NCBI RefSeq assembly: GCF_000143415.4
Contig: NW_003314360.1
Location: 256,345 to 320,344, forward strand
DNA length: 64,000 bases
Source of the DNA: Selaginella moellendorffii
Taxonomy: Eukaryota > Streptophyta > Lycopodiopsida > Selaginellales > Selaginellaceae
Direction of reading: 5' to 3'
Program-made: the position numbers and the translations under genes
In this document: positions 1 to 11,516 of the stretch, in pieces
How positions within the stretch are numbered: the stretch's first letter is position 1
How the letters are laid out: each line of letters opens with the position of its first letter
The notes under the pieces: model-generated
The model's input: only the letters and a program-made list of their open reading frames with translations
What the model was told of the DNA's origin: nothing
Databases searched by the model: none

Positions 1-480
1 CACGCCGCTGGAGACGCTCTCCAGGACCGAGTTCCATCCGCAGTGGCTCACGAATCCAGCCACTGCCCTGTGCGCCAGAACTTCTCTCTGCGGCGCCCAT
101 GAAACCACCAGGCCTCGTCCCTTGGTCCGCTCGACGAAGTTCTTGTAGAAGTCACTGTTCTTCACCAGGACTGTCGTGTCGCCCTCGTCCACGAACTGGG
201 GCGGCCTGACTGTGAGCAAGAACGGCACCTTGCTCGCCTCCAAACCGAGCGCGAGCTCCTCGAATTCCTCCTGCGAAAGCTTCGCTATGCTGCCGAATGC
301 AACATAGAGGACTGAGTCTGGCTCCTGCGTGTCGAGCCAGTCGAGGCATTCAGAAGAACGGGCACGGGGGCAGGACACCACTGGCACACGTGTCGCTGTG
401 CCTTCTTCTCCCGCCCCACGTGGCTTGGCCGCCTCCCATTGGCCAGGAGCAAACATCAGAAAAATTTCTCGCGCAACCAT
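1..480 (-). CDS. UDP-glycosyltransferase (family 1), C-terminal part, runs off left edge
   Basis: The minus-strand frame stays open from an ATG at 480 to the window edge. It contains the plant secondary-product glycosyltransferase (PSPG) signature: a 'CLDWLDTQ' start, 'VLYVAFGSIAKLS', then 'WAPQREVLAHRAVAGF' and 'HCGWNSVLES' at the very edge. Family-1 UGTs transfer a sugar from UDP-sugar to small molecules such as flavonoids, hormones or toxins in the cytosol; the conserved Trp, the HCGWNS block and a later Glu/Gln bind the UDP-sugar. Here the stretch before 'CLDWL' (about positions 345-480) does not read like the usual family sequence, and an in-frame TAA lies at about 541-543. The true gene therefore either has an upstream exon outside what I can see or is a 5'-truncated copy. 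The acceptor cannot be named. Certain: UGT donor-binding domain. Uncertain: whether it is functional. Confidence 0.85.
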   Translation of the reverse strand, partial: MVAREIFLMFAPGQWEAAKPRGAGEEGTATRVPVVSCPRARSSECLDWLDTQEPDSVLYVAFGSIAKLSQEEFEELALGLEASKVPFLLTVRPPQFVDEGDTTVLVKNSDFYKNFVERTKGRGLVVSWAPQREVLAHRAVAGFVSHCGWNSVLESVSSGV

Positions 481-813
481 GGCTACCGACCCTGGCCCGG
501 GCCTGGGATCCAACGGCCGGCGAGCCTCCCCACTATCGCTTTATATGTATAGATTAAGGATGCTAGCCAGCTTCTTAGAAGGATGCCTGAAATGATTCCA
601 GCATAATGCCAGCCCATGATTTCGTTGATGTAGTTATGTTCCTTGATGTACTCTCGATACCGTACTATTACAAGCAGCTTATAGAATTTGTTGGCGTGGA
701 TGAAAATTTCCACAAAAGTATGGTGATCCTACAGCAATTTCAACTGGAAGATGTACAAATAAAATAAAATTTCTTTGCTACTTGTGCTCTTTGAGTTTAC
801 ACCGAAAACACCA

Positions 814-1498
814 ATGGCCCTTGCAGGATTTGTGTACTGCTTAACTTGCTTGATCGTCTTATTGTCGTCTCCGGGTGTTGCTATTGATCCGTTTGAGACG
901 GTGATCCCCGACTGGGTGGATTCGTTTCATTTCCCGCGACCTTCACTTAGGGTAGCTTACGGATCGCAGAACGTGACCATAGAAAGGGAGTTTTTGCCGG
1001 CTGAAGTTCTTCTGCAGCCCAAGGTGAGCATCACGAATGCTGGAAATAGAGACCTTTTTACACTTGTAATGGTGGATCCTGATCCTCCCGGTCCACAAAT
1101 TCCCATTTTGAGGAACATTCTACACTGGATTGTAGTTAATATCCCGGCTCAATCTACCAGTAAGCTCTTATTTCCAAAAGAAATCAGGACCGCTTGAGTA
1201 CATTTATAATGAATTTGCAGATGTATCAGAGCAAGGAGATCATCTTGCCCCTTATTTATCTCCTACACCAGTCCAGGGAGTCCACTGTTATTATTTTCTT
1301 CTCTTCAGACAGGTGAGAAAGACTTTGAGCAGTCCTCGGATGACTTGAACATTGTGATTGCAGAAGAAACAAATTCATGCTGGAAGTCTGTCTGGAAGTC
1401 TTAGCAGGACTCTCTTCAGTGTCCGTGTGTTCACAGAGAAATATGATTTAGGTTATCCTGTAGATGGAGTCTTCTTCACCTCCAGAGTGATTATATAA
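814..1498 (+). CDS. PEBP-family protein (FT/TFL1/MFT fold) with N-terminal signal peptide; exons 814-1159, 1221-1312, 1364-1498
   Basis: Three exons separated by introns of 61 and 51 bp give a phosphatidylethanolamine-binding protein of about 190 residues. Exon 1 carries the family block 'VDPDPPGPQIPILRN' followed by 'LHWIVVNIP'. Exon 2 reads 'VSEQGDHLAPYLSPTPVQG' then 'VHCYYFLLFRQ', the second signature. Exon 3 ends in 'YDLGYPVDGVFFTSR'. Plant PEBP proteins (FT, TFL1, MFT) are small ligand-binding regulators of flowering, architecture or germination and normally begin directly with the fold. Here the only ATG (814) starts 'MALAGFVYCLTCLIVLLSS', a clear hydrophobic signal peptide, so the product is predicted to be secreted. 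The position that is Tyr in FT and His in TFL1 is Ile ('RNILHW'), so the switch residue fits neither class. A start further upstream would need a TTG codon at 775 and was not used. An AT-rich 'aaataaaataaaat' lies just upstream. Exon joins keep phase and are consistent with the family. Confidence 0.85.
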
Positions 1499-1499
1499 C

Positions 1500-3929
1500 T
1501 GATGAACTCGTATGAATAAATTGAGTAGACATGATCCCAATATCCTCTCCTCCATTGCAAGCATATATGACTTTCCATCCTCCACCTACCTTGAGTCGTA
1601 AGATCGTCACTTAAACTTAACTATTTCAAGAATGTGGGTGCACGCTCGCTTCACCATAGCACCCAGTAGATTGAAATTTTTTCTTTCTTTTATTTATTGT
1701 GTTTCAGAATATTCCCAGAATATTATTAATGTATGGCTACAAGGGGAAAAATTTAATAATTTCTTCTTCCTATGGATCCCCGTGAATGATCTCCTTGTCG
1801 TGAGTGTAATGTAGAGCTGAATCTGGCCGTCTGGGAGGATCCAAGTTGTACATGCATACTCCACGTTCATGAGTGAGCCTGGCAATTGCTGAAGAAGGGC
1901 GTGTTGTTACGAGTTCAGCTGCGGCTGTCGACCTTGTTGAGTCGGAGAGGGCCAGTCTTGGGATTAGCAAGGATGAACTGGTTTGGTTCCTTAAAGTCTT
2001 TCCACTTAGGTCTCTCCTTGAGCAGCTTACCACACTGATAGCGAGGTGTATACTGTAGTCTAAGCATTCTCACACAGGAATGCCTAGAAACTCTTAGCTT
2101 GCTTACACCGCAAGCCGCTAGCATTTTATGAGAAAGTTGGTATAAGATTGTTTCGGGTGCTAGTGTTCTTGCATAAGTCGCTGGAATTAAGCTTTGCTTC
2201 CATCACCAAATACAAGAGACACTGGCCGATTTCTTGTGGCTCAGGTGCTACCCAATGTCACTAATGTAGAGATCCCAAAGCATACTATGATGAGACCACT
2301 TAATCCATCAAGATTCATGCTCCTTATATCAACTAGTTTGATATGGACTAAAATATGGATGCAATGCCTCAAAGTAGCAGTGACTTTTTTAAATAAGAAA
2401 CAATATCAACAGAATACAAATGAGGAAAAAAACTGAATACAAAGAAACCTTCCAATTCAAAACATGAATGAGTTTTTTTGATGAAAGAAATGAACATAAA
2501 TATAATAGAATTGTAAACTTCAATGCAAATTATCTGCACATTAATATTAAACCAAATACTAATGATAATTAAAGCTGATTAATATAGATTAACTATGGTA
2601 ACAAATATGTGATAGCACATGGGTGTATTCTATATTTACATATGTGCAAATATATTTTCTTACTAGTTCTATTGAAAAATATTATACATTATGATTGTTA
2701 TAAAAGTAAATGAGTGTGTATAGGATTTTTGTCATAGGATATATTATATATGATGACACTTCAGACTACCACACAAGACTGATACTATATTACATCATCA
2801 CTGTAAATCTAACAAGAATTTCTTTTTATTTTATTCTTGTATCATTGAGTGCAGATTTCTAAGTTTTTAATTGTTTTCTCCTTTGTGTAAAACACAAATC
2901 CTGAAGTCCCAAAGTTAACCCAAAGATATGCTATGTGGCAATGGCCAAGGCAAAAGTCTTACAAGTATAATATATTTTGACCAAAACTGCCAACTTGAAA
3001 AGTCAAAAGCAAGTCAAAACTCCTAAAAAAGCGCTCAAAGAAACAAGTATTAAACAATTGATAAACAAATATTTAGCAAGGGATAAAAAAATGATTGATG
3101 AATAACAAATGTCATAATATATGGAAATTTAAGTGTTGAAACTAAAGTCCTTAAACCCAAAGACTTGAAATTGAATGATATCAAAACCATCACTTCTTCA
3201 AATTTTTGAAGTGTTAAACATATCTAAGGTTTAATATATTTTGAGCTAGATATATTCAAGGGTGGGGTGAAAACCCAAGTAATCATTTGCCAAACCTTGG
3301 GGGCTTTGGTAAGTCTTATGGGTTAATAAAGGGAGGACTTTAGAGGAACTAATATGATCAAGGAATGTTTTATGTGGTGGGTGATAATATGAATATTGAG
3401 GAGTCCAAATCTAAAGTGAACATAGATAGATATATGGGATGACTTCATAAAATGTTTGATATCCAAATAAGTAGTACCACCTATGGTTAGATTAGTAGTA
3501 TCATTTATTCAATCTCTCAAAAGAGCTCAAGTCAATTATCTTATATGCCTCATCAAAACTTTGTTCTAGCCATGTGGCTAGGGCACTTGGTGGTGAAGGT
3601 AGTGGGAGTACTTATAAGGTTTGCATTTGTTTATTGTGTTTCTTACTAAGTATAATAATTTTTTCTCTATCTTGTATTGGCTTAGCAAAAACCTTTGCAT
3701 GTTGAGTTTAGTCCCTCAATATTACTATATGATAACTAACCACAAAACACCTTTGTTATTATGCCCTTGGTCATGTTTTGATTTTATATGTTATTTATGG
3801 TAAATATCTAAATCTACTCAAAAGACATTTAGAAAGTGTAGAGAGTGTTTTGAACCCCATGGTATTTTTTCTATGTCCAATTTATAATCTATTGTTACTT
3901 CATATTTAGTAAGTTTTCAAATTTGTCCC
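1500..3929. other. AT-rich intergenic DNA, no supported gene
   Basis: From the PEBP stop to about 2.2 kb the composition is mixed and only short chance frames occur. From 2.2 kb on the DNA becomes strongly AT-rich with stops in all frames. A stretch around 3240-3380 with 'gggtgaaaacccaag' and 'ttaataaaggga' resembles pieces of the LTR at 8803-9906, suggesting more decayed copies of that family, but I could not draw borders. I see no RNA gene here. Confidence 0.5.
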
Positions 3930-4260
3930 AGAGGCTAACTCTTGGGATTGGGATGAAAGCCCAAGTGTTTGGTGAGCCTATAGAGGGTTCTAAATGTATA
4001 GTAGAGATCCAACTATCTAAGACACTAATTTGGCATTCACTAGGTTGTGTCACTCTTTATTCTACATTTGACTTGGGTCTAATGGGGTACTTATTTGCTC
4101 GCGTTACAATATGCCAAAATTGTGTTAGACTATAATACACTTTATTTCTTTCCCTTTTCTCATCAAGCAATAACCCCTTTTTTAATTGGTTTAGCTTTTA
4201 ATGGCTATTTTAATCCCATATATCCCCTAAGGTTCCAAAGATCTACAGTGATAATATATC
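3930..4260 (+). repeat. Decayed LTR fragment of the outer-element family, inverted
   Basis: This stretch matches the reverse complement of the 8803-9906 LTR in order: 'gatgaaagcccaag', then 'ggttctaaatgtatagta', then 'aatggggtact', then 'caatatgccaaaa' followed by a TGTTAG/CACTAA-like block. It is AT-shifted relative to the younger copies. It lies opposite in orientation to the fragment at 4470-4660 and to the main element, so it is a remnant of another insertion or a rearranged LTR. Borders are approximate. Confidence 0.6.
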
Positions 4261-4469
4261 TAAATTTTATCCCATAATCATATCAACTATATAGACACCA
4301 TCTAGCACTATTTTAGCTAAATACAAGAAGCTAGTGTTTGTAAGGGATGTTGAATGCATACTAAACTCTTATTTTGTAATACAATGGGTTTAGAGTTTAA
4401 CTTTAAATTCAAGTGTGTTACATCATTCATCTCCTTTTCCATAGTTAAGGACTTTAAGATGATATTTCA

Positions 4470-4660
4470 AAATACTTACAAGTTCTTACTTTATGTTTAT
4501 CTAGCTAAACATAGATAGAGTTTACTAACACTTGGATAAGAAGGGTTAACAAAAGGAATTAGTAGTTTTGATTTTTTTCCATCATGACAGTAAAGAAAGA
4601 GTGTTTGTAAGGATAGGTTAACAAATATGTTTTGATACACAAAGTCAAATTTGTGACAAA
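4470..4660 (-). repeat. Decayed terminal fragment of the outer-element LTR family
   Basis: The sequence follows the end of the 8803-9906 LTR: 'ttactttatgtttatctagctaa', 'taacacttggataag', 'catcatgacagtaaagaaa', 'gagtgtttgtaaggat' and 'aaatttgtgacaaatgg', against 'catttgcgaca' in the younger LTR. Most differences are C-to-T or G-to-A, as expected of an old methylated repeat. Confidence 0.7.
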
Positions 4661-6994
4661 TGGTCTTATTACTTAGTAACCAAGGATTTGGTTATATGGT
4701 AGAGAAGTACCTTTAGTGGATTGCCCTTTAGGCCATGATGCAATGATGGTGTTGGCAAATATTGATATGTTGGTGGGGATTAAAAAAAGAATATTAGAGA
4801 ATAGTGTTCCCTCATAATTTAGGGCATCTTAAAGATCCTAAGAAATGGTTATAGAGAGACTATTTATAGAAATAGATATTCTTGTCTTAGATTTATGGTA
4901 TAAATGTCTTTAAACCAAATAAGACAAGTGAGAATAGATATAGTTTATCAAAAGTACCTTTGGATGTTTGACATGGAATTTGTAGCACTTGGAAATGTGA
5001 GGTTAAAGTAACTTGAGGCCACCTTTGGGGACTTAACAAGTATCCTAAGTCAAGATGAGGATGCATAGAGTGAGACTCTTTTAGATGGTCAATGGTGCAG
5101 TTAGGTGACTAAAGTAGAATGAAAAATTTAATCACTTACACTTTGCTAATGCTGTATTCATCTTTCATTTGTGCCTCATTTTCCATGGCTTAGATGTGTA
5201 TTTCAATCATAATATACTTGTGTAAGCACAATGCTTTAATAACTCTTGCAATTTCTTCTCATTTCTTGCCACTTTTTTTATAGTATGGCACTTTAATTTA
5301 AGTAGTGATAGATTAGGATGGAGGCAAGTGCAATTAATTGAAGCATGAGGGCAAGTTTAAACCTTTTTTTTGGGTGTTTGAGGTGTTGATTGCAATGGTT
5401 TTTATGTGAGCACTTAGATTATATAATAGCCATGATAAAACTTTAGCTCCATAAACTTTTTGGTTCTTGGCTTAAGCTTCATAGTTGCTACATGAGTGTA
5501 TTATGGATAATGAGGAGCATTCCAACACAATGATTGCATGTATGTAAGAAATTGATTTATACCTATTCCTCTCTGATGCACACACTAATATGTGAGTTTT
5601 TCTATTCTGGATTCTTTTCATGGCTGAGGAGTTGAGATTTTTACATCAATATGAACAACATACACTTGGGAACATAGCTATAATGTGGCAATTTATTAAC
5701 TTGCTGAGCTTAGAATCTTGTATCATCTCATTGACAGAGATACATTTTTAAGCAAGCTCTTCTTGATATGCTTTGAATTTTGAAATGCACGAAAGGTTAT
5801 TTATCTCATTTATTTAGTATAGCATCAAGAATTGGGGTATTCCTATAGGTGAGGATAGTATAATGGTAAAGTTTGCATATAGAGATATCAGTATATCTAC
5901 ATCATTGTTTATAAATTTCTACATATTTACACTTTTGTGGTTTTTTTTTTCTTCCCATAAGAAAGATTCATGCTCCATTGGACTAGGTGTTGGGAATTCT
6001 TAGGCATAACTTGCCATTAGTACTTGCTTGTATGTAGGATTAAGAATGAAGACCATGTTATCCTCTTTTCTTTTGACTTAGCAAGTGTACGTATGTGGGG
6101 GTTTCTATATAACCCTCCTCTATTGTAAGTTGTAGCATAAATAGAAGATGACATTGTTAAGGGGAGTGGTAGAAGAGGATTCTACTACTATATTAATTGC
6201 AAAGGAAGTAGTGTTAGATCTTGAGAATGCATAGGAAGAAGATTTGCCAATACAAGATAATGCACTATTTTAATTTTATATCACTATAGTGGTGCTATGA
6301 CATGTAGTTTATAATCAATACTAGTGGATATCCTTTGCTATTTTATTTTATTTTTAATTGTTTGTAGGGTTATTATATATATATATTACCACGGACTCTA
6401 GGAGTGCAATTTTATATGGCATAGCATGAGGTGGTGGACAAATGTGAGATGGTGATTGAATGTAAGGTCATTAAAGAATGTGAGGTTATAAAGGAGGACC
6501 ATCATGATGATCTTATAAAAGAGGACCCTTCACACAAATGCGAGGTGATGGTGGAGGAGGCTCAACATGGCATGATAATGAAGCCTCCTTATGACATGGA
6601 TGCCCCAAACTTATAGAGAGATGCTTTATGTGANNNNNNNNNNNNNNNNNNNNNNNNNNNNNNNNNNNNNNNNNNNNNNNNNNNNNNNNNNNNNNNNNNN
6701 NNNNNNNNNNNNNNNNNNNNNNNNNNNNNNNNNTGCATGGACTCGTGATGTGGATTGGATTGCAGCTAATGAGGTGAAAGCTCTTTGTTGCATAGTGGTT
6801 CTAAATGAGGAAGTGGAGGTGCCATGTGATAGTCTCTATCAAAAAAACATTCCAGGTAGTGAAGTGGAGACTCTTCATATATATATATATATAGATAGAT
6901 AGATAGGAGAGCACAAACTTGCATAGCCATTGTCAACTTTTTCTATAAGAGTAGGCAAGTGATGTTGTATCTAAGGTACTTGTAGTTTTTAGTA
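4661..6994. other. AT-rich decayed DNA with an assembly gap (6634-6733)
   Basis: No gene can be supported. Frames are short and broken. A run of 100 N at 6634-6733 marks a scaffold gap of unknown true size. A simple repeat of AT followed by GATA units lies at about 6876-6906. An open stretch at 6431-6616, rich in Glu, Lys and Asp codons with a repeated 'KECEVIKE' character, is too short and too repetitive to call. Confidence 0.5.
6876..6906. repeat. Microsatellite (AT)n(GATA)n
   Basis: An uninterrupted AT dinucleotide run passes directly into repeats of 'gata'. This is plain simple-sequence DNA in the decayed transposon block. Confidence 0.9.
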
Positions 6995-7790
6995 TGGTCT
7001 AGCAGGGGGTTTTCTCCTTGTTAATTGTGAGTCCTGTGTCATTGTAAAACACTACCAATATATCCAACTCACATTGGAGTTTCTCTTGAGAAGTTGTGAG
7101 GAGGATGTCATCTGTATAGAGGAGATTTGAAGATGTAGTACATCTAAGATCACCATATAATTGAGACACATGGTGAGACATGATAGATCTGGGAGTCATG
7201 ACTCTCACATGTGTATGTATAGCAATTAGGATATTTGAGTGAGAGTTTTTTCCTTTTCTTCCTCATTACAATAGGAGAAGTTGAAGGACCATACCAGTGA
7301 GGACAATTGAAAATTGAGAGCAGCTTACCATTAGAGTCTCAATGCTGTCTATGAACAGTCTAAAGAGAGTCGGTGAGAGGGGGTACCCTTGGCATACCCT
7401 TATGTCACAGGTCATGTTTGGTCTAAGATGTCTTTAGTGACATTCTTATAGAGGCATTGTGATAAGTTCAAATGGGATGTTGAGTTTGTGGAGGTGTTGG
7501 AACAATTTGCTTCCAGAAACTTGATTGAAAGCTTTGGCTATGTTAATGAAAGCATATATACACTAATTTGATGGACTCATTTCACAATTTGTCTAATGTG
7601 ATCCACAAAGTGACCAGGTGGTCAATGCAAGAGCGATAAGGGCAGAACCCAGCATGTCCCGTCAACCTGCAGCCTTGCCACTTTGTCTATGATATAAGTC
7701 TTTTCTCTATGAGACATAATGAAAAGATTTGCATAGCATTCTCCTCAAATAGGATGGCTTGTAACTTTGTAATATATGGTCTAATAAAAA
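6995..7790 (-). pseudogene. LINE (non-LTR retrotransposon) reverse-transcriptase relic
   Basis: On the minus strand the pieces of a LINE reverse transcriptase appear in family order, in broken frames. They are 'AGFCPYRSCIDHLVTL' (near 7600-7650), 'INIAKAFNQVSG' (near 7510-7550), 'VCQGYPLSPTLFRLFIDSIE' (near 7335-7400), and 'LLYTDDILL' with the catalytic Asp-Asp pair, followed by 'GLTINKEKT' (near 7010-7130). The active-site motif F/YxDD is preserved as YTDD, but stops and frameshifts separate the blocks, so the copy cannot be active. Flanks are AT-rich and no poly(A) end or target duplication could be fixed. Confidence 0.8.
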
Positions 7791-8797
7791 AATTACAACA
7801 AAATACCGACTTAGTTTGATTTTTATTTGCAAGAATTTGAGATGGAACAAATTGCAAGTGAAAACTTGTGAGTAGAGTGGTTTAAAGTTTTAACAACTTT
7901 AGAGGACCTATATTGAAAAGCTCATATATCAGCGAGAGATTCAATATGTGCATCTTGACGAGAATAAGCAATTGTAACCTCAATTCCATCCTTCCGATAG
8001 ATTTTTTAGATGCCATTGTTCTCTCAAGTTGTCAGAAAACAATTATTTTGTGGGAACCATTAGAGAGAACTGCTAAGAAGTGAACAAGATCATGCTAACG
8101 AATCATTTCCATCTCTATGAAATTTGTAAGTTTTTTATTTATTTGTGCTTACAGTCTTAAACTAGACCACAGGTATCTTACTCTCTTGTACTTGTGAAAT
8201 CCTGTAATTTTGATGCTAGTAGTCCTTGCTCGTGCTTATGTAGATACTTATCTTATAACAAGCTTAAATAGGTCTAGTCCCTAGCAAGCATCCTGAAGAT
8301 AACTTACTTGAGAGTTTTCTATACCTCCATTAATTCCTCTCATGCAAAAGCTCATTTTTCTCATCAACCTTCCAAGTTGACTCTTTCACTTGCCATCTAT
8401 GTAGTAACATCCAAGCTTGCAATTATATTGAAGGGAACTAATTCAGCTCTATGCCAACTTCATTTTCTAGAAGGCAAGGGTTTTGTTCACATCTTTAGCT
8501 AGAAGAAATTTAGTAAAGAATTTCAATGAAGCAAATTTTAAAATCAAAGAAAGTGTTCACCATTTTAGTGATTTTAAGGTTGGTTGTGGGGCACATCTTT
8601 TAGAAGGTGAAAAATACATTTCTTTGATATGATAATTGGATATATCATTGTTACATGGTAAAGTAATATGATGGATGAGAAAGGCCATGCAAATCAAGTA
8701 TAAAGTAGAGGTGCTAAATCTTCCTAAACCCTCTTTATAAGCCCCACCCCATTCCTTCTTGACATCTCAATACAACTTCTTGATTATTTCTCTCATT
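7791..8797. other. AT-rich DNA, nothing supported
   Basis: Only short chance frames occur. The segment ends at 'ctgga' (8798-8802), the left target duplication of the outer retroelement. Confidence 0.5.
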
Positions 8798-8802
8798 CTG
8801 GA

Positions 8803-9906
8803 TGTAGTGCACGTGGTTTTTACCCTTTATCTTATGGTGATTTACTATAGAATAACACTACAAAGTGGAACCTAAACCCTCCATGTGCCATGTGGAATCT
8901 GAGGTTTAGGGCCTTGGGCCACTGAACGAAGGAATGGTGCCAAACTCCCAAGCATGGAGCCAAGGAGTAACGAAACCGGACCACAAAGCAATTCCCAAGT
9001 ATACAGCCCAAGGAGCAAAGGGATAGGAGCCCAGAGCAACTTAGAACAGTCCTAGAGCAACCAGCATCCCATTGCCAGGAGTAACACACAAAACGAAACC
9101 AAATGGAGTTTAGTGCTATTTTGGCATATTGGTGGCCTAACACAAGGACATGGGTACTCCATTAGCTAGCATGGAATGGAACTTGGGCTTAGACCCAAAT
9201 TGGACACAGAACAAAGACAAGCACGCAAACAAAAACTAGACTATGCCTCAGGTTGGCCGATTATACGCAACCTACCCACTATCCCTAATATACATTTGGA
9301 ACCCCCCACAGCCCCCCCCCCCCCCTCCCTTGAGAAACACGCGCTTTGGGCTTTCACCCTAAGCCTCCCTTAGTACCAGGAATTAGTCCCTAGGACAAGC
9401 TCGAAACTTACTAAATATGGAATGTCTCTAGATTGTGAATTTGGACACAAGACAAACACCATTGTATTCAAGACAATCTCTACATTCTATAAGTATGCCA
9501 AATGAGTAAATCTAGACACTTTCCATAAATAGCATTTGGGACCGAAATGAGACTAACACAAAGGGCATGATAGCGAGGGTGTTTAGCAAACACAGTAAAC
9601 TATCATCCAGCAATATTGAGGGACTAATTTCAATATGTGAGGGTTCTTGCCAAGCTAGTGCAAGACAGAGCAAAAGAAAACTAAGAGCCAGGCCGAGTAT
9701 ACTCAACTAGAAACATATAGGAGTTCCTACCTTATGTCCATTTGGCTAAGTACAAGTGCTAAGCCCAGTAAATTAACACTTGAACAAGAGGGGCTAATAA
9801 AGGGAACTAGCAATATCGACCTCCTACCATCATGGCAGTAAGGAAAGAGTGTTCGTAAGGATTGACCGACAAGTAACTTTCGATACCCGAAATCACATTT
9901 GCGACA
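8803..9906 (-). repeat. Left (3') LTR of the outer element
   Basis: The repeat is 1104 bp, TG...CA bounded, and matches 22108-23843 along its length apart from the TRIM insertion in the other copy and a short 'ccatgtgccac' expansion near 22180. It includes a C homopolymer of 14 at about 9311-9324, shorter in the sister LTR, a likely slippage site. Confidence 0.93.
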
Positions 9907-11511
9907 CTCTCCCCCCCTAGGGAAGATCAACGTCCTCGTCGATGCATACTCGAGTCTAGAAAACCACTAAGAAAACAACTCTAGTAAAAGTTCACAGTAT
10001 TCACACTATGTGAGAAATACACCAACTTAAATGAGTTATGAGGCAACCTCTATATCTAACGCGGATGCGCTACTAGCTCAGACACCTTCCGGCTGTCGTC
10101 GACAAAGAAATGATCAACGGAGCTAGCCACCCTTGCTATTTTGGGTGTCATCTAGCTTACAAAAGTGTGATATGCCCTTACCTGTAGGGATATAGAGAGA
10201 GAAGCCAAAGGTTTTAACCCTCATAAGCAAAGAAACCAAACCTGTCAGTAAGGTTTAGATAGACTACTGTAAACAGGTAGTTAGAGTTGTTTACATGGTC
10301 ACACCCTTTTTAACGAAATAAGGAACATCGACAGAGAGGCGGGTGATGTGACCAATCGATAGTAGCTACCCCATGACTAAAGATTTCACCATGCACACGA
10401 AGTGCCGAAGCCAGTCTACCTATATTAGCCTAAACTCAAAGATAAAAAAATGGACAATATCAAAGTTATAAACAATGATATCTTAGAGACTTAATCATTA
10501 ATGAATAAAACTTAGATTAGAACACAAAAGTATTCCAATGAAGTTATCATCCAATAAACCAGTAGTATAATACAGAAACCACCAAGATCATCATAATTGG
10601 TAAACATAGGATTCACCATCCAACAAAGTTCAATAACAAGTATATTATCAAGTAAACTCAATGATAAAACTTAACTACTGAAGGTTGTAGATAGTATGCT
10701 AAACAACTTACAAAAGACAACTAAAAGAACACAAAGTATTATTAACTAACAAACACAATGCTCGCGAATGTATCACCCGAAGGAAATAACATCCTAATCT
10801 ATCAAAACTAACTCGAGCAACAATCAACAAAACAAAATAAATGTGGTAAGACCAACAAACACCTGTTCATGCCAACTATCGCACTAACCAATCTGAATAG
10901 ATTTCGGTCAATAATACCAAGGAATCAGAGTTGCTTAAGCAAGTGTCAACAACATCCTACTGATGTATCAATCCAGAACAAACCACAAAGAATATGTGGT
11001 ATTGCGAAAAGCCAAAAGCCATCAAAGAGAATAACTAACCATCATGAAAGATCATCAATCATCCTATCAATAAAGAGATACATAATCATTGTCAAAGAAA
11101 AAATCCACCATCCCGAAGAATAGTGAATTATTCTATATTAAAAACAATCAAACAAAACCTTTGATAAGGATAATCAACTATTATAGATGATAGTCAATCA
11201 TCACTAATGATCGCCAAACGCAAATACTAACTTTAGCATTGAAGCTAATGAGCCAAAAATGCCTTCCCCAATAACTATTAATAAATGGACCACAAGCATG
11301 AAAGCTCAAAAAACCAAAAGCTTGAAGAAACCTATAGCTAAGTCCTGCTTAACAATGATTATAAGTCTTGCACAAACTAACTTTAATGCTAAAGAAGAAA
11401 TCATGGTACAACCCACAATATCCTCCTCAACACATCCACAAGCCAAACTTCATAATGCCAAAGCTAATGAAAAACATATCTGCATCAATCCAAAAGCCAA
11501 GTATAATAGAG
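9907..11511. other. Internal region of the outer element, left part; non-coding
   Basis: No protein domain is visible on either strand. The plus strand is rich in A and C and poor in G, especially from about 10.4 kb. Short open frames at 10869-11123 and 11259-11549 are compositional and match no family I know. Confidence 0.7.
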
Positions 11512-11516
11512 TTATG

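Noticed and set aside
775-813. N-terminal extension of the PEBP protein
   Set aside because: It would need a TTG start; the first ATG (814) directly gives a signal peptide.
8832-9143. 103-codon minus-strand frame in the outer LTR
   Set aside because: Lies within an LTR and has only chance hydrophobic content; broken in the partner LTR.
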